Shown here: in pieces, positions 63,415 to 64,000 of the stretch
Numbering within the stretch: position 1 is the first letter of the stretch
How the letters are laid out: each line of letters starts with the position of its first letter
Origin: Mameliella sp. MMSF_3455
GTDB taxonomy: Bacteria; Pseudomonadota; Alphaproteobacteria; Rhodobacterales; Rhodobacteraceae
Assembly: GCF_030733205.1 (NCBI RefSeq)
Contig: NZ_JASHJL010000004.1
Coordinates: forward strand, 165,942 to 229,941
Length of the DNA stretch: 64,000 nucleotides
Reading direction: 5' to 3'
The notes under the pieces: generated by a model
What the model saw: the letters and a program-made list of their open reading frames with translations, nothing else
The model's database searches: none
What the model was told of the DNA's origin: nothing
Translations under genes and position numbers: made by a program

Positions 63415-64000
63415 CCGCGCCCGCGCGTCTCGAAGCGGGGCAGCATGGCCGAGAAGTCGCGGCCCGCGCCGTCCTCTTCCTCGACGAAGCGGCGGTAGAG
63501 GTCCATTGCCGCCTGGCCCAGCGGCGTGTCTGCATCGACCTCGCTTGCGGCCTGCTGGCTCAGGCGCAGGTCCTTGAGCATCAGGTCGGCGGCGAACCCG
63601 GGCTGATAGTCGTTGTCCGAGGGCGATTGCGGTCCGACGCCCGGGGCGGGGCAATAGGTGGTCATCGACCAGCTTTGTCCCGAGGAGGTCGAGACCACGT
63701 CATACATCGCCTCGCGCGAGAGGCCCAGCTTGTCGGCCAGGGCAAAGGCCTCGCAGGTGGCGATCATGGTCACGCCGAGGATCATGTTGTTGCAGATCTT
63801 CGCCGCCTGGCCGTTGCCCGGGGTGCCGCAATGTACCGCCTTCTGGCCCATGACCTCGAACAGGGGCAGGGCGCGGGCAAAGGCGGCGTCGGACCCGCCG
63901 ACCATGAAGGTCAGCGTGCCGCCCGCCGCGCCGCCGACACCGCCCGAAACCGGCGCATCCATGGCCTCGACCCCGTGGGCGGCGGCCATTTCGGCGGCGG
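63411..64000 (-). CDS. mmsB: 3-hydroxyisobutyrate dehydrogenase-type enzyme, N-terminus outside the window
   Basis: The enzyme oxidises 3-hydroxyisobutyrate to methylmalonate semialdehyde in valine breakdown, with NAD. The visible C-terminal 196 or so residues show MDAPVSGGVGGAAGGTLTFMVGG, the catalytic lysine in GNGQAAKICNNMIL and the substrate-binding FALADKLGLSREAMYDVVS. The DNDYQPGFAADLMLKDLRL segment is typical of MmsB. The Rossmann N-terminal half is beyond base 64000, so this is a window-edge truncation. Related tartronate semialdehyde reductases are similar, but the NNMILGVTMIATCEAFAL and SWSMTTYCPAPG forms favour MmsB. Confidence 0.9.
   Translation of the reverse strand, partial: AAEMAAAHGVEAMDAPVSGGVGGAAGGTLTFMVGGSDAAFARALPLFEVMGQKAVHCGTPGNGQAAKICNNMILGVTMIATCEAFALADKLGLSREAMYDVVSTSSGQSWSMTTYCPAPGVGPQSPSDNDYQPGFAADLMLKDLRLSQQAASEVDADTPLGQAAMDLYRRFVEEEDGAGRDFSAMLPRFETRGRG

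Overview
The window is a GC-rich chromosomal segment that looks like a Rhodobacteraceae (Roseobacter-group) alphaproteobacterium. Supporting signs are a CckA-type kinase H-box, two Roseobacter-type Hint-domain proteins, argC next to ccmE, an aglEFGAK alpha-glucoside operon with its LacI regulator, an alphaproteobacterial GTTC-N7-GTTC SOS box in front of uvrA, and a fused indolepyruvate ferredoxin oxidoreductase. No phage, insertion sequence, CRISPR array, rRNA or tRNA gene was found. The species cannot be named from the sequence alone.

Layout. 1-6.6 kb: alr (cut by the window edge), cobS, dnaB, pyrE, pyrC and an uncharacterised protein often mislabelled PAPS reductase. 6.7-13.8 kb: a minus-strand surface-glycan-like cluster with a Hint protein, three related family 2 glycosyltransferases (one fused to a decayed sulfotransferase domain), an FkbM methyltransferase and an intact sulfotransferase, largely with overlapping or abutting genes. 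13.9-24.3 kb: a MoxR ATPase and VWA pair, two tandem OmpA-family proteins with oppositely charged linkers, and several unknown proteins. 24.3-33 kb: prfC, a SnoaL-like protein, a second Hint protein, an atypical SDR coupled to an AlkC glycosylase, an M48 protease and purL. 33-45 kb: lysR divergent from the fused ior gene, an acyltransferase, murI, argC behind an arginine-rich leader peptide, ccmE, a histidine kinase and eno. 45-56.4 kb: a sugar-use locus. aglR-bgl-glk read leftward and aglEFGAK rightward from one shared control region. Imported alpha-glucosides would be cut by AglA, beta-glucosides by the GH1 enzyme, and the glucose phosphorylated by Glk. 56.5-64 kb: a glyoxalase, a VWA protein with six tandem repeats, uvrA, two small proteins and the end of a 3-hydroxyisobutyrate dehydrogenase-type gene.

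The most novel candidates are: (a) a promoter, 11-residue leader peptide ending Arg-Leu-Arg-Arg, and hairpin in front of argC, which would fit arginine attenuation; (b) the pseudo-sulfotransferase/glycosyltransferase fusion beside an intact sulfotransferase; (c) a GTAC/AAAAC repeat found in two distant intergenic regions; (d) the acidic and basic OmpA pair; and (e) an SDR lacking the catalytic Tyr and Lys, joined to a DNA glycosylase. All functions are assigned by reading motifs; no searches were run.
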